NCBI RefSeq assembly: GCF_028435365.1
Contig: NZ_JAGTJJ010000022.1
Location: 62,001 to 126,000, forward strand
Source of the DNA: Polyangium jinanense
GTDB lineage: Bacteria > Myxococcota > Polyangia > Polyangiales > Polyangiaceae
Direction of reading: 5' to 3'
Length of the DNA: 64,000 nucleotides
Shown here piece after piece: positions 28,249 through 37,153 of the stretch. The position numbers were made by a program, and so were the translations under genes. Under the pieces are notes generated by a model. The model was given only the letters and a program-made list of their open reading frames with translations. It did no database searches and was not told the origin of the DNA. Within the stretch, counting starts at the first letter, position 1. Each line of letters starts with the position of its first letter.

Positions 28249-30555
28249 TCACCGCTTCATCACCGCCGCCACGTGCACCACGAGCAGCGCCATCGCCATG
28301 CCGAACGTCAGGATGTGGAGCGGGAGCCCCACGCGGAGCAGCCGCAGGAGGAGCCTCTGCGCGGGCAGCGCGCGAAGCTCCACGACGATCCGCACGAGCC
28401 CGTCGAGCCCCGCCAAACGCTCCTTGCCGCGCCCTTCGAGGACCCGCTCGATGCGCGCTCGCAACACCTCTTCCTCCTGCCGCAAGGTCCGGCCGCTCGC
28501 GAGCAAGGCGAGCGGGCCGAACGTCGACATCGCGAAGGGCACGAGGATCTTCTCGAAGATCTTCTTCACGAGATCACTCTTGCCGCTCACCTCGCGATAG
28601 AGCCTGTCGACGAGGTCCCTTCGCGCGGCAGCGAAGTCTTCGGGCAGCGCGGCCGAGCGCTCGATGCGGGCCATGCGACGCGGAATCCAGGCATACGCGA
28701 GCGCCGAGAGGCCTCCCACGAGCGCGCTCACGAGGAAGACGAGTCGAAGCGCGCCGCCGGCCGTGGACGGGGCGATCGGGTGCATCGGGGCGTGCGCGAA
28801 GACGAGGCCCGTCGTGATGAGGCCGAGCGCGAGGTGAATCGCGAGCTGCGGGCGAACGCGGGATGCGATGGGTGTGCGCGGCTCGGCATTCTCGTCGCCC
28901 GCGCGCTTCCGCATCCACAGGCGCACGAGGCGCTTCGGCACGGCGTACAGGACGAGCAAGACGAACCCCACGGCCGCGAGGATGCCCGCCGCGCCGCCGA
29001 GGCCCGCGTCCGCGTGCCAGAGTCCGCGCGCGTGCATGATCGCGCCCACGACGCCGATCGCCGCGCCTGCGATCGCTCCGCCCGCGACGAGGCCGGCTGC
29101 GCTCGCGCCTTGTTTCTGCACCTCGGCGCGGGCCGTGGATCCGCCGAGGACGAGGTCACGCACGTCGGCGAGCTCCTCGCTCGGGTTCATGCGAAAGATC
29201 GATCCGGTGGGACAAACCTGCACGCAGGCGGGGCCCTCGTAGCCGCGGCAGAGGTCGCATTTGACGGCGACGTCGGGGTAGGCGCCGCCCGCGGGGCGCG
29301 GAGAGTCGGCCGGGCGGGTCGCCATCTGGATGTTGTCCCAGGGGCAGGCCTTGGCGCACGCCCCGCAGCCCGTGCAAAGCGCCTCGCGGATGAAGACCTC
29401 GCCGTCCGGTTCGCGGCCGATCGCGCCCGTGGGGCAATCGATCATGCAGCTCGGGTTCGCGCAGTGCTGGCACGAGTTCGGGAGGAGCAGGCTGCGCGGC
29501 GCCTCGGATCGTGCCTCCACCCGCGCGACCATCTTGTCGCCGCGCCGCACGATCCGCGCCTCGCCATGAAGCTCCGCGCAGCCCCACGCGCAATGGCCGC
29601 AACGCACGCAGGTTTCGAGGTCGATGACGAGCAGCGACCGCGCGACCTTGAGCCGGTACAGATCACGAAACGCATGCTGCGTGGCGTTCTCCGCGGCGCG
29701 GCCGATCACCGAGCGCTGCGACGCCTGCTGATCGAGCGCGATGCGGCGGAGCGCGCCGAACAGCTCCGGATGGCGCGCCGTGATGCCTCGCAACGTGCGC
29801 GCGTCGATAACGATGAGCAGCGACGGGCCGCTCGCGACGGCGCTCACGAGGCGCGGCGTTCCGACCTCGATCTCCGCGTCGCCGAAGAAATCGCCGCGAC
29901 CGAGGTAGGCGCGGACGCGCAGGCGCTCGCCGTCGTCGGTCTGGATCTGGATCATCCCGTCCGCGACGAGAAACAGATCCGTCGAGGGATCGCCCTCGCG
30001 GTAGACGGGCTGACCGCGCTCGAAGCGCTGGTAGCGGGCCGCGTCGAGCAGGACGTCGACGTCCTCGGGATCGAGGGCACGGGCGAAGGCCATCGTGTGG
30101 AGCAGGTCGCGCGTGGCCGCGCGGCGAAGGATGCGTTCGAGCCGCTCGGCGACCTCGGCCTTGCCGCTGCGCGCCGCCGCGCGCTGAAAGACATGCGCCG
30201 GCACCTCGCAGAGCCGCGACGCCGCGCGCGCCGTGGCCGTCGCGCTGCGCGCCCCGAACGCCGTCGCCTCCTCGCCGAACGACGCGCCCTTGCCCGCGAC
30301 ACGCAGCTCGCTCTCCCGATCCTCGCCGCGACGCACGGCCGAGAGCGCGACGATCCCCTCGGCGACCACGAAAAACGCGCCCGCCGCCTCCCCCGCGCGG
30401 TACACGACCTCGCCCTCGACCACCGAGAGCATGCGCCCCGCGTCCTCGATCTCGCGGCGCGCGCGCGCGTCGAGGCCACGAAACACCGGCGTCTCCCACA
30501 CCGCGGGAGGCCACGCCGCGCGCTCTCCGGAAGCCGCGGGCGAACCCGAGGTCAC
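28249..30555 (-). CDS. double cyclic-nucleotide-binding domain / four-cluster ferredoxin / membrane protein
   Basis: 768 residues in a rare order. Two cNMP-binding (CAP-type) domains occupy about residues 20-135 and 155-275 (EGDPSTDLFLVADG, LGRGDFFGDAEIE). Then comes a DmsB/HycB-type ferredoxin module with cysteine sets CVRCGHCAWGC, CQHCANPSCMIDCPTG, CTGCGACAKACPW and CDLCRGYEGPACVQVCPTG. The C-terminal 300 residues hold about five membrane helices. It starts with a GTG overlapping the previous stop (GTGA). It may pass electrons between the haem protein upstream and the flavoprotein downstream under nucleotide control; that role is inferred. Confidence 0.85.
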   Translation of the reverse strand: MTSGSPAASGERAAWPPAVWETPVFRGLDARARREIEDAGRMLSVVEGEVVYRAGEAAGAFFVVAEGIVALSAVRRGEDRESELRVAGKGASFGEEATAFGARSATATARAASRLCEVPAHVFQRAAARSGKAEVAERLERILRRAATRDLLHTMAFARALDPEDVDVLLDAARYQRFERGQPVYREGDPSTDLFLVADGMIQIQTDDGERLRVRAYLGRGDFFGDAEIEVGTPRLVSAVASGPSLLIVIDARTLRGITARHPELFGALRRIALDQQASQRSVIGRAAENATQHAFRDLYRLKVARSLLVIDLETCVRCGHCAWGCAELHGEARIVRRGDKMVARVEARSEAPRSLLLPNSCQHCANPSCMIDCPTGAIGREPDGEVFIREALCTGCGACAKACPWDNIQMATRPADSPRPAGGAYPDVAVKCDLCRGYEGPACVQVCPTGSIFRMNPSEELADVRDLVLGGSTARAEVQKQGASAAGLVAGGAIAGAAIGVVGAIMHARGLWHADAGLGGAAGILAAVGFVLLVLYAVPKRLVRLWMRKRAGDENAEPRTPIASRVRPQLAIHLALGLITTGLVFAHAPMHPIAPSTAGGALRLVFLVSALVGGLSALAYAWIPRRMARIERSAALPEDFAAARRDLVDRLYREVSGKSDLVKKIFEKILVPFAMSTFGPLALLASGRTLRQEEEVLRARIERVLEGRGKERLAGLDGLVRIVVELRALPAQRLLLRLLRVGLPLHILTFGMAMALLVVHVAAVMKR

Positions 30556-33500
30556 GGCACCTCCACGTCGGCGCGCGCGAGCTCGACGATCTCCAGCCGG
30601 CGCAGCATGTCCTCGGTCACGTTCGGTCCGTTCGGGCGCAGGCCGCGCCGCGCCTGCTCACGCTCGTACGCGGCGAAGGCCCGGATCAAGAACGGCGGGA
30701 AGGCGCGGAAGAGCAAGCGCGCCTCGACACGGAAGGGCCCGCGGCGCGCGCCGGCGTCGAGGTCGTATGTGAAGCGAATGGGCACGTTCGGCGGGAGCGA
30801 CCGCGTGTCGACGATCGCGTCGGGCCCGCGTACCTGGCCCCGCGACGCGTCGAGCGCGCCGACAGGGAAATACGTCTCGAAAAGCGCGTGATCGAGCGAG
30901 AGGTTCGAGCGGCACTCGCCCGTGTCGATGTCGTAATCGCCGTCGTCGAAGCGATCGGCCCGGAAAAACCCTTGCCCGGGGCCAGGCTCGCAGCGCCCGT
31001 CGGGGCCGATCACGCCGATGCAGCGGACGCAGCGGAGAAAGCCGTTCTGGAAGTTGACGAGGCCCTTGCCGCGGAACGAGGTGCCGCCGCGCTCGGGCGG
31101 AGGCGACCAGCGCGGCACGTCGGGGCCGTCGCTCACGTCGGCGCCGAAGAGGCCGATCGGACGGCCGCGCTCGTCGAGCGACGAGGGGTTCGTGTTCACG
31201 CGGACGAACGTTTTGTCGTGGAGATCCTCGTCGGGACGGCCCACGCGGCCGACCTCGTAGACGACGCGGCCATCACGATCCCGCACGACGAGGTGCACCC
31301 AGAATTCGCGCTCCTGGCTGAATCCGGCGGGGACGCGGTGCCCGGCGCCCACGTTCTCCACGACGATCGGGATCTCGAGCCCCGTGCCGCCGCGGCGAGC
31401 GCCGTCGATCTCGAAGCGGAAGGTGTGACGCAGGAGCAGGTCGCGGCGGCGGCGTGCGCCGAGCGGGATGCCGTGCACGTCGATCGTGGTCTCGTCGACG
31501 AGCGAATTGGGGAACTCGTCGGAGAGCGGGAGATCGACGCCGGAGAAGTAATGCGTGCTGACGTTCGTCGCCTTGGGCGAATTGTCGGCGGAGCGCCCCG
31601 TGGGGAACACGCCCGGCGCGCGCGCGACGAAATGGGAGCCGGGCGGGCATTCGGGTTCGACCTCGCCGCTCGCGGAAGGACCCGGCTCGCACACGCCGGG
31701 ATACGTGCTCATGTGGCAGTCCTGGCAGGTCGCGGGGGTTTTTCCGCGCCGCTCCTCGTCGCGGGCCCAGGCGGCCCACTCGGAGTAGGCGTTGCGCAGG
31801 CGCTTGAAATGCTCGCCCTTCTGCACGCCGAGGACGTCCGAGCCGAAGAGGCGGACGTCATGGCAACTCCCGCAGAACTCGCTCGTGCGGAGATAGGCGT
31901 TCGCACGCTCGCTCGGGCGGCGGTGGACGAGGGGTTCGACGCTGTCGGGCGTTCCGGCCGACGCCGAAGCAACAGTGCGCGGCTGGCGCGCGCCGTCGAA
32001 GAAGAGCTCTTCGTTTTGCAGCTCGTAGCCGCTGTTCGCGATGCCGAACAATCCGCGGTTGTCCTCGGGTCTGGCCGGAAAAACGGCGCCCGTGACGAAC
32101 GAGGTCCACGTGGGGTTGCCCTCGTAGGTGCTGCGACTGCCGCCGCGACCCCCGACGGGGCCGTGCACGGTGTGGCAAAAGACGCAGGAAATGCCCTCGA
32201 TGCCCTGTGCGCCGAGCAAGTCACGCACGGGTTTGCGGGTCGTGGGATCGCCGCCGGCGCGGCCATCCCAGGCCGGCAAGGGGCGCTCGATCTTCTCGGC
32301 GGGACTGTGGCAATTGACGCACCAGTGCTCGCCGCCCGAGCCGGTCACGGGCAAACCACTCTGGCGATTGCGGCACGCAGTCGAGGCATTGACGCGTCGG
32401 AGGATGCCGGCGCCGTTCGGGCAATCCTCGTCGCGGCCGACTTGCTCCTCGATGAGGCTCTCGAGGCCATTGAAGAGCGGGCTCTTCACCGAATGCGCCA
32501 TCACCGAGCGGCGCCACTCCGCGGCCTGTCGCGGATGGCACGAGGCGCAGGCCTCACTCGTGGTGCCGACGGAGCTCATCGTGATGAGGGGCGCGATCTC
32601 CTGCTTGGGCGTCTCTGGCGGGGCGGGCGCGAGGCGCGAGAAAGCGAGCCCTGCGACGAGCAGGCCCGCGCCGATGGGCAGGCCCGCGGAGATCCAGGCG
32701 CTCTTCGCGGGGCTCGGTTTTCCCGCGGCGACACGTTGCGCCGGCGCAGGTCGTTCGGTGGGTTCGTCCGCTTTCGGCGTGCGAGTTTCGACAGGCTTTC
32801 GCTCACGGGCGGGCCGCGGGGCCGCCGCGGAGGCGCTCTCACCGCGCAGAAACCGCCCGAGCTCTTGCGTGATCGCCACGGCGCGATCCGGCCGCCGCGC
32901 CGGCTCGGGATCGAGCAGCCGCAAGGAAAGGCTCTGCAAGCCCGTGGGAAGCGCACGCGCCACCGCGTCCACGAACGGCGGCGCCTCGCGCTGCGCAGCC
33001 TCGTCGAGCGCATGCCGCAGGCCCGCGCCCGCGAACGGGTGCTCTCCCGCGAGCAGTCGGTACAGCAAAAGTCCGAGCACATACCGATTCGCGGCGCTGT
33101 CCCACACCGCCCCCGCGGCCTGCTCGGGCGGCGTCCAGCGCGGCGAGATCTCCGCCGATCCGCCGCGAGATCCACCCTCCGGCGCGCCCAGGATCGCGCC
33201 CACGAGCCGCGCCGCCGCGACCACCACGGCGCCTTCCTCGTCGACGTACACGCCTTCGAGCGAGAGCGGCCCCGGAAAGAGGCTCGCCTTCTCACACGCA
33301 GCGAGGCCCTCAGCGACCGCGAGCGTGATGCCGAGCGCCTCGCGCCACGGCCACGGCCCCTTCCGTTCGCGCATGAGCTCCGCGAGGTTCGTCCCGAACT
33401 TCCGGCGCACGATCCACACGCCCTCGTCGTCCACGCCGCCGAGCGTGAACCCGCCGATCGAGGCCTCGCCAAACCCGAGCAGCCGCCGCGCCGCGGCCTC

Positions 33501-33626
33501 GTCCGATGCAGGGAGACGAAACAGCTCGCGCCCGCCTTCGCAGGCGAAACGCGTCGCGCGCCCGAGCGGCGGCAAAGGCGCGCCGGCCTCGATCCCGCTC
33601 GCTTCGGGGCGCGCGCGTTTCATCAT
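30552..33626 (-). CDS. pseudokinase fused to penta-haem cytochrome c
   Basis: 1024 residues. Residues about 25-260 follow a protein-kinase fold: RWTPPEQAAG stands for the APE motif, NRYVLGLLLYRLLAGEHPF for helix F, and RPDRA for the end of the lobe. The lysine motif is missing, HRDLKxxN is replaced by PGPLSLEGVYV, and DFG by AAARL, so it is very likely catalytically dead. One membrane helix lies at about 311-333. The rest is a multihaem cytochrome with five CxxCH motifs at about 360, 436, 481, 585 and 634, followed by a beta-rich domain. It overlaps the kinase upstream (ATGA) and the gene downstream (GTGA), so the operon is translationally coupled. Confidence 0.85.
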   Translation of the reverse strand: MMKRARPEASGIEAGAPLPPLGRATRFACEGGRELFRLPASDEAAARRLLGFGEASIGGFTLGGVDDEGVWIVRRKFGTNLAELMRERKGPWPWREALGITLAVAEGLAACEKASLFPGPLSLEGVYVDEEGAVVVAAARLVGAILGAPEGGSRGGSAEISPRWTPPEQAAGAVWDSAANRYVLGLLLYRLLAGEHPFAGAGLRHALDEAAQREAPPFVDAVARALPTGLQSLSLRLLDPEPARRPDRAVAITQELGRFLRGESASAAAPRPARERKPVETRTPKADEPTERPAPAQRVAAGKPSPAKSAWISAGLPIGAGLLVAGLAFSRLAPAPPETPKQEIAPLITMSSVGTTSEACASCHPRQAAEWRRSVMAHSVKSPLFNGLESLIEEQVGRDEDCPNGAGILRRVNASTACRNRQSGLPVTGSGGEHWCVNCHSPAEKIERPLPAWDGRAGGDPTTRKPVRDLLGAQGIEGISCVFCHTVHGPVGGRGGSRSTYEGNPTWTSFVTGAVFPARPEDNRGLFGIANSGYELQNEELFFDGARQPRTVASASAGTPDSVEPLVHRRPSERANAYLRTSEFCGSCHDVRLFGSDVLGVQKGEHFKRLRNAYSEWAAWARDEERRGKTPATCQDCHMSTYPGVCEPGPSASGEVEPECPPGSHFVARAPGVFPTGRSADNSPKATNVSTHYFSGVDLPLSDEFPNSLVDETTIDVHGIPLGARRRRDLLLRHTFRFEIDGARRGGTGLEIPIVVENVGAGHRVPAGFSQEREFWVHLVVRDRDGRVVYEVGRVGRPDEDLHDKTFVRVNTNPSSLDERGRPIGLFGADVSDGPDVPRWSPPPERGGTSFRGKGLVNFQNGFLRCVRCIGVIGPDGRCEPGPGQGFFRADRFDDGDYDIDTGECRSNLSLDHALFETYFPVGALDASRGQVRGPDAIVDTRSLPPNVPIRFTYDLDAGARRGPFRVEARLLFRAFPPFLIRAFAAYEREQARRGLRPNGPNVTEDMLRRLEIVELARADVEVP

Positions 33627-34870
33627 CGCCCCCGCACCTTGCCCGTCGCTGTGCTCTTTGTCGTCGCCGTCGCCGTCGCCGTCGGCGCGCCCGTGGAGGG
33701 CGTACCCTCCGTGGATTGCGTCGATCGCACGAGGTACGCGCCGAGCCCCGCGAGCAGCGAAAGCCCCACGATGATCCCGACCGCGACCTTCGTCGGCACC
33801 TCGCGCCCTTGATCCACCTGATCGACGAGCGCGATCGTGTCCTTGCGCGCGCCCGCGCCCGCGGTCTCGCGCCGCGTGGCCTTCGCCTCGTCGCCGGACC
33901 GATCCGATCGTGGATCACTCGAACGCGTCGCGGGTTTGCCCTCGTCGTTCGAATCGGGCGCCTCGGGGATCGTGCGGGGCGTGGGGGATTTCTGGTGTGG
34001 CGTGGTCGCGCCGTGGGAGCTCACGCGGCCGGGGCTCGTGCGCGCGGGCGCCGGCGCCGCGACCTGGAACGGTTCGAGCCTCTCGACCACGTCTTGCGCG
34101 AAGTAAGGCCGATCCTCCGGCGCTTTTTCGAGGAGCTGGAAGAGGAGCTGCTCGACGCCCTTCGGCAAACCGGCCCGCACCTCCGCTTCGAGCGGCGGCG
34201 GCTCGGCCGTGCACTGGAGGTTCAGGAGCTGCCGCGGCGAGGCCGACGAAAACGGCGGTTTGCCCGCGAGCAGCTCGTAGAACACGAGCCCGAGCGCATA
34301 GAGATCAGCGCGATGATCGATGGTGCGCGCGTCGATCTGCTCGGGGCTCATGTACTGCAGCGTGCCCACGCTCTGCGTGTTCGTCTGGTTCATCGCCTGC
34401 AGCATCTTGGCGATGCCGAAGTCCATGACCTTCACCGTTCCGTCGGTCAGGATCATGATGTTCTCCGGCTTGAGATCGCGGTGGATGATCGGCGGCTCCT
34501 GCCCGTGCGCCGCCGAGAGCGCCGAGGCCACGGCCGCGATGATGCGGATCGCCTCGGCCCAGGGCAGCCGCCCTTCCTCGCCGAGCACCGTGCGCAGCGT
34601 GCGGCCGTCGAGGTACTCGAGCACCATCGCGAGCTGGCCGTTCGCCTCGATGCTGGCCAGGCTCCGCACCACGTTCGGGTGCTCGAGATGCGCGAGGATC
34701 TGCATCTCGTTCACGAAGAGCTTGCGGCCCGTCTCACTCCTCGCGAGCTCGGGATGCAGGACCTTGAGGGCCACGCGCCGCTTCGACAGGCGCTCCTCGC
34801 CCTCGTAGACCTTGCCCATCCCCCCCTCGCCGACCAGGCGCCGGACGAGGTAATCACCGAGCTGCTCCAT
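33623..34870 (-). CDS. membrane-anchored Hanks-type Ser/Thr protein kinase
   Basis: 415 residues. The kinase domain is complete: the glycine loop GEGGMGKVYEG, VALKVL with the ATP lysine, HRDLKPENIM as catalytic loop, VMDFGIAK, and SPEQID. A Pro/Ser/Thr/Arg-rich linker follows, then one membrane helix (VAVGIIVGLSLLAGLGAYLV) and a short Thr-rich outside tail. The ATG at 34868-34870 starts MEQLGDYLVRRLVGEGG. It is the first gene of the redox operon and overlaps the pseudokinase-cytochrome by 4 nt, suggesting it phosphorylates or reports on that complex. Confidence 0.93.
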   Translation of the reverse strand: MEQLGDYLVRRLVGEGGMGKVYEGEERLSKRRVALKVLHPELARSETGRKLFVNEMQILAHLEHPNVVRSLASIEANGQLAMVLEYLDGRTLRTVLGEEGRLPWAEAIRIIAAVASALSAAHGQEPPIIHRDLKPENIMILTDGTVKVMDFGIAKMLQAMNQTNTQSVGTLQYMSPEQIDARTIDHRADLYALGLVFYELLAGKPPFSSASPRQLLNLQCTAEPPPLEAEVRAGLPKGVEQLLFQLLEKAPEDRPYFAQDVVERLEPFQVAAPAPARTSPGRVSSHGATTPHQKSPTPRTIPEAPDSNDEGKPATRSSDPRSDRSGDEAKATRRETAGAGARKDTIALVDQVDQGREVPTKVAVGIIVGLSLLAGLGAYLVRSTQSTEGTPSTGAPTATATATTKSTATGKVRGR

Positions 34871-34987
34871 CACGCGTCTCCGATCCGCCGGACTACCTAC
34901 GGATGACCCCCCCGGAGGACTTACAGGACGTGCGCATCTCCCCGGGATGGTGTAGCCATGGGCCAGGCGCCCCCTTCGACGTCTATC

Positions 34988-35569
34988 ATGGTTTCCCGGT
35001 ACGCTACCCTCCTCGTCCTCTCGCTCGCCGCCTGCTCCAAGAGCCCCGCGGAGCCCGAACCGCCCTCTTCCGCAGGTCCCACGACGACCACCATCGCCCC
35101 CCTCGCGTGGACGGCGCCCGCGGCCTGGACGGCGCAGGATCCGCCCAGGAGCGGGCCAAAGAAGGCCGCTTACAAGACGACCAAGGCCGGCGACGACAAG
35201 GAGGAGGCCGACATCGAGGTCTTCTTCTACGGCACGGGCGCCGCGGGCGATCCGGAGAAGCGGTTCAAGGAGTGGTTCGACCAGTTCGACGGGAACGTCG
35301 GGGCCCAGGCGAAACGCGAGAGCTTCGACGTGGGCGCGCTCAAGGTCGAGACGGTCGAGGTCGCGGGGACCTACAAGATCGCGCTCGGCCCGCCCGTGGG
35401 CCCGAAGAAACGCGCGCCGATGCAGATGGTGAAGGAGAACTTCCGGCTCGTCGGCGCGGCCGTGAAGACGCCCGATCGAGGCACCTGGTTCTTCAAGATG
35501 TCCGGCCCGAGCGACACCGTGCAGGCCGCGCGCGACGCGTTCCGGACGATGCTGCAATCGGCAAAATGA
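34988..35569 (+). CDS. small lipoprotein
   Basis: 193 residues from ATG 34988. The signal ends in SLAACS (lipobox), followed by a Pro/Ser/Thr linker and a compact domain of about 140 residues with alternating charged and aromatic patches (DIEVFFYG, FKEWFDQFDGNV). Similar small lipoproteins of unknown function are common in myxobacteria. It is divergent from the kinase operon, so the intervening 117 nt hold both promoters. No enzymatic motif is visible. Confidence 0.75.
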   Translation: MVSRYATLLVLSLAACSKSPAEPEPPSSAGPTTTTIAPLAWTAPAAWTAQDPPRSGPKKAAYKTTKAGDDKEEADIEVFFYGTGAAGDPEKRFKEWFDQFDGNVGAQAKRESFDVGALKVETVEVAGTYKIALGPPVGPKKRAPMQMVKENFRLVGAAVKTPDRGTWFFKMSGPSDTVQAARDAFRTMLQSAK

Positions 35570-35570
35570 C

Positions 35571-36773
35571 TCAGGGCGGAGGCGGGCCGCCCGGTTTGTC
35601 GTGGTCCCACGGGAACGCGTAGGTCACGCAGGGGGCCGAAAACAGCCGGAGATCGCCGTCGGTGCCGACCTCCTGCGCCGACGAGATCACGGCCTCGAAG
35701 CCCACGCTCGATTCGGCGAACCCGAGCAGCTCGCACATTTCCTCGTCCCCAAAGCCCCAGACCACGGTCTCGTCGCGGGGATTGTCGTACTCGCAGCCGA
35801 AGCGGTAGCCCTCGGCGCCCGTCATGTCGATGGGCTTCTCGTAGACCCGGCCGTGCGCCTCGCCGTTGTAGGCCGAAAGCTCCAGGATGGTCTCGCCGTC
35901 GCGCGGGCCGCCCATGATCTCCAGGAAAAACCGCTTCGCCATCGTGTGGGTGTGCGGCAGGATGTAATAGACCTTCTGATCGAACGTATTGCCCGAGGCC
36001 GCGAACGGGCCTTCCATCGCGCATTCGCCGTAGAAGCGCGATTTCGCGTGCGGCGGGATCGCAAGGCCGTGGTAGTCGAGGTGGAACGGGGTGAGCTTGT
36101 GCTTCACCTCCTCTTTCGGGATGCCATACAGCGTGAGCGTCAGCGTGCCCGTGACGGGCTCGAGCGACGTGTTGAGCAGGTGGACGTCGCCGATGATGCG
36201 TGAATACGGCGGAATGCGGACCGCCACGCCGTCCGGAAATTTCTGCACCTCGCGCTCGGTCTGCGTCGATTGCGCGTAGATGACACCGCCCGCGAGCGCG
36301 GCCGAGACCTGATCGTAATCGCGCTCCGAGCATTTCCAGATGCCGTCGGGCCCGTCGAACTTGTCCGCCGGGACGAACGTCCAGTTGGAATGGTGCGAGG
36401 ACTCGTTCTGCTGAAGCTCGACAGCATTGACCCAGATCTCGGTCGCGTTGTTCAGCGTGACGCTCTGGCAGAGCCCCTTGATCTCCTGGCCTGCCTCCAC
36501 CGTGAACTCGGCGAAGGTATGCGCGCGCGGCGTACCGGACAGTTTTTCGCATGTCCCCGAGGACGCGGCATACGCGCCGCTCGGGCACCCCTCGCAACGC
36601 GCGCCGGCCGCGTCCTCGACGCAAACCTTTTGATCGGCCGCGCAACCGAGCGCGACACAAGCGGCGCTCGGCCCGCCGCTCGGGATCCCCGGACCGGCTT
36701 CCCCTCCCCCGCACGCAGCAAGGACGAACGGCGCGAGGCTAAGCAAGAGTGATTTGAATGTTCGGCTTTTCAT
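35571..36773 (-). CDS. lipoprotein resembling copper type II (PHM/DBH-like) monooxygenase
   Basis: 400 residues. A lipobox (VLAACG) is followed by a short Cys-rich EGF-like part, then two beta-rich halves. Signs of the copper type II ascorbate-dependent monooxygenase fold are a His pair in ESSHHSNW, the HxH in LPHTHTM, and GDEEMC near the C-terminus, which match the CuH histidines and the CuM His-x-His and Met ligands. If active, it would hydroxylate a carbon using copper and O2. The overall similarity is low, so a non-catalytic relative is possible. Its stop abuts the stop of the convergent small lipoprotein gene. Confidence 0.65.
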   Translation of the reverse strand: MKSRTFKSLLLSLAPFVLAACGGGEAGPGIPSGGPSAACVALGCAADQKVCVEDAAGARCEGCPSGAYAASSGTCEKLSGTPRAHTFAEFTVEAGQEIKGLCQSVTLNNATEIWVNAVELQQNESSHHSNWTFVPADKFDGPDGIWKCSERDYDQVSAALAGGVIYAQSTQTEREVQKFPDGVAVRIPPYSRIIGDVHLLNTSLEPVTGTLTLTLYGIPKEEVKHKLTPFHLDYHGLAIPPHAKSRFYGECAMEGPFAASGNTFDQKVYYILPHTHTMAKRFFLEIMGGPRDGETILELSAYNGEAHGRVYEKPIDMTGAEGYRFGCEYDNPRDETVVWGFGDEEMCELLGFAESSVGFEAVISSAQEVGTDGDLRLFSAPCVTYAFPWDHDKPGGPPPP

Positions 36774-36816
36774 CGGCCCACCTCCAAGCCGTGGAGTGTA
36801 GGCCAGGCCGAGCAGC

Positions 36817-37146
36817 TCAATTGGGCAAACCCGCGCCGAGGCGGAAGTAGATCGACCGCCGCGCGCCACACGCCGGGCAGACGACACGCGCGATGCGGAG
36901 CCGCGATGTCCCGACCGTTTCCGCGAGATGCTCGTCGACGCGCACCTCGCCACCGCAACGCGCGCAAGGCTTCCCCCGCGCCGCGACTTCGACCTCGGAG
37001 GCGCTCGTGATCTCGATCGGCCGCTCGGGCGAGCCACCGGGCTCGAACGAGGCGAGGCGCTCGCGATCCCGCGCGAGCTTGACCGCGGCGCGTTCGGCTT
37101 CCCGGCGCGCCGCCCGTGGCGAAAGAGGCTTTTTCTTGCCGGTCAT
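36817..37146 (-). CDS. small zinc-ribbon protein
   Basis: 109 residues. The N-terminal half is highly basic and helical (SPRAARREAERAAVKLARD). The C-terminal half has two CxxC pairs (CARCGG and CPACGA) that would form a zinc ribbon. It may bind nucleic acid or act as a small adaptor. It lies 7 nt downstream of the acyl-CoA dehydrogenase gene on the same strand. Confidence 0.65.
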   Translation of the reverse strand: MTGKKKPLSPRAARREAERAAVKLARDRERLASFEPGGSPERPIEITSASEVEVAARGKPCARCGGEVRVDEHLAETVGTSRLRIARVVCPACGARRSIYFRLGAGLPN

Positions 37147-37153
37147 GCCTGCC

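Noticed and set aside
30888..33812. 974-codon plus-strand open frame
   Set aside because: It lies wholly antisense to the pseudokinase-cytochrome gene, whose CxxCH and kinase motifs are unmistakable. The antisense protein has no motif.
36817..37146. toxin-antitoxin partner for the zinc-ribbon gene
   Set aside because: The neighbours are metabolic genes and no antitoxin- or toxin-like fold can be seen.
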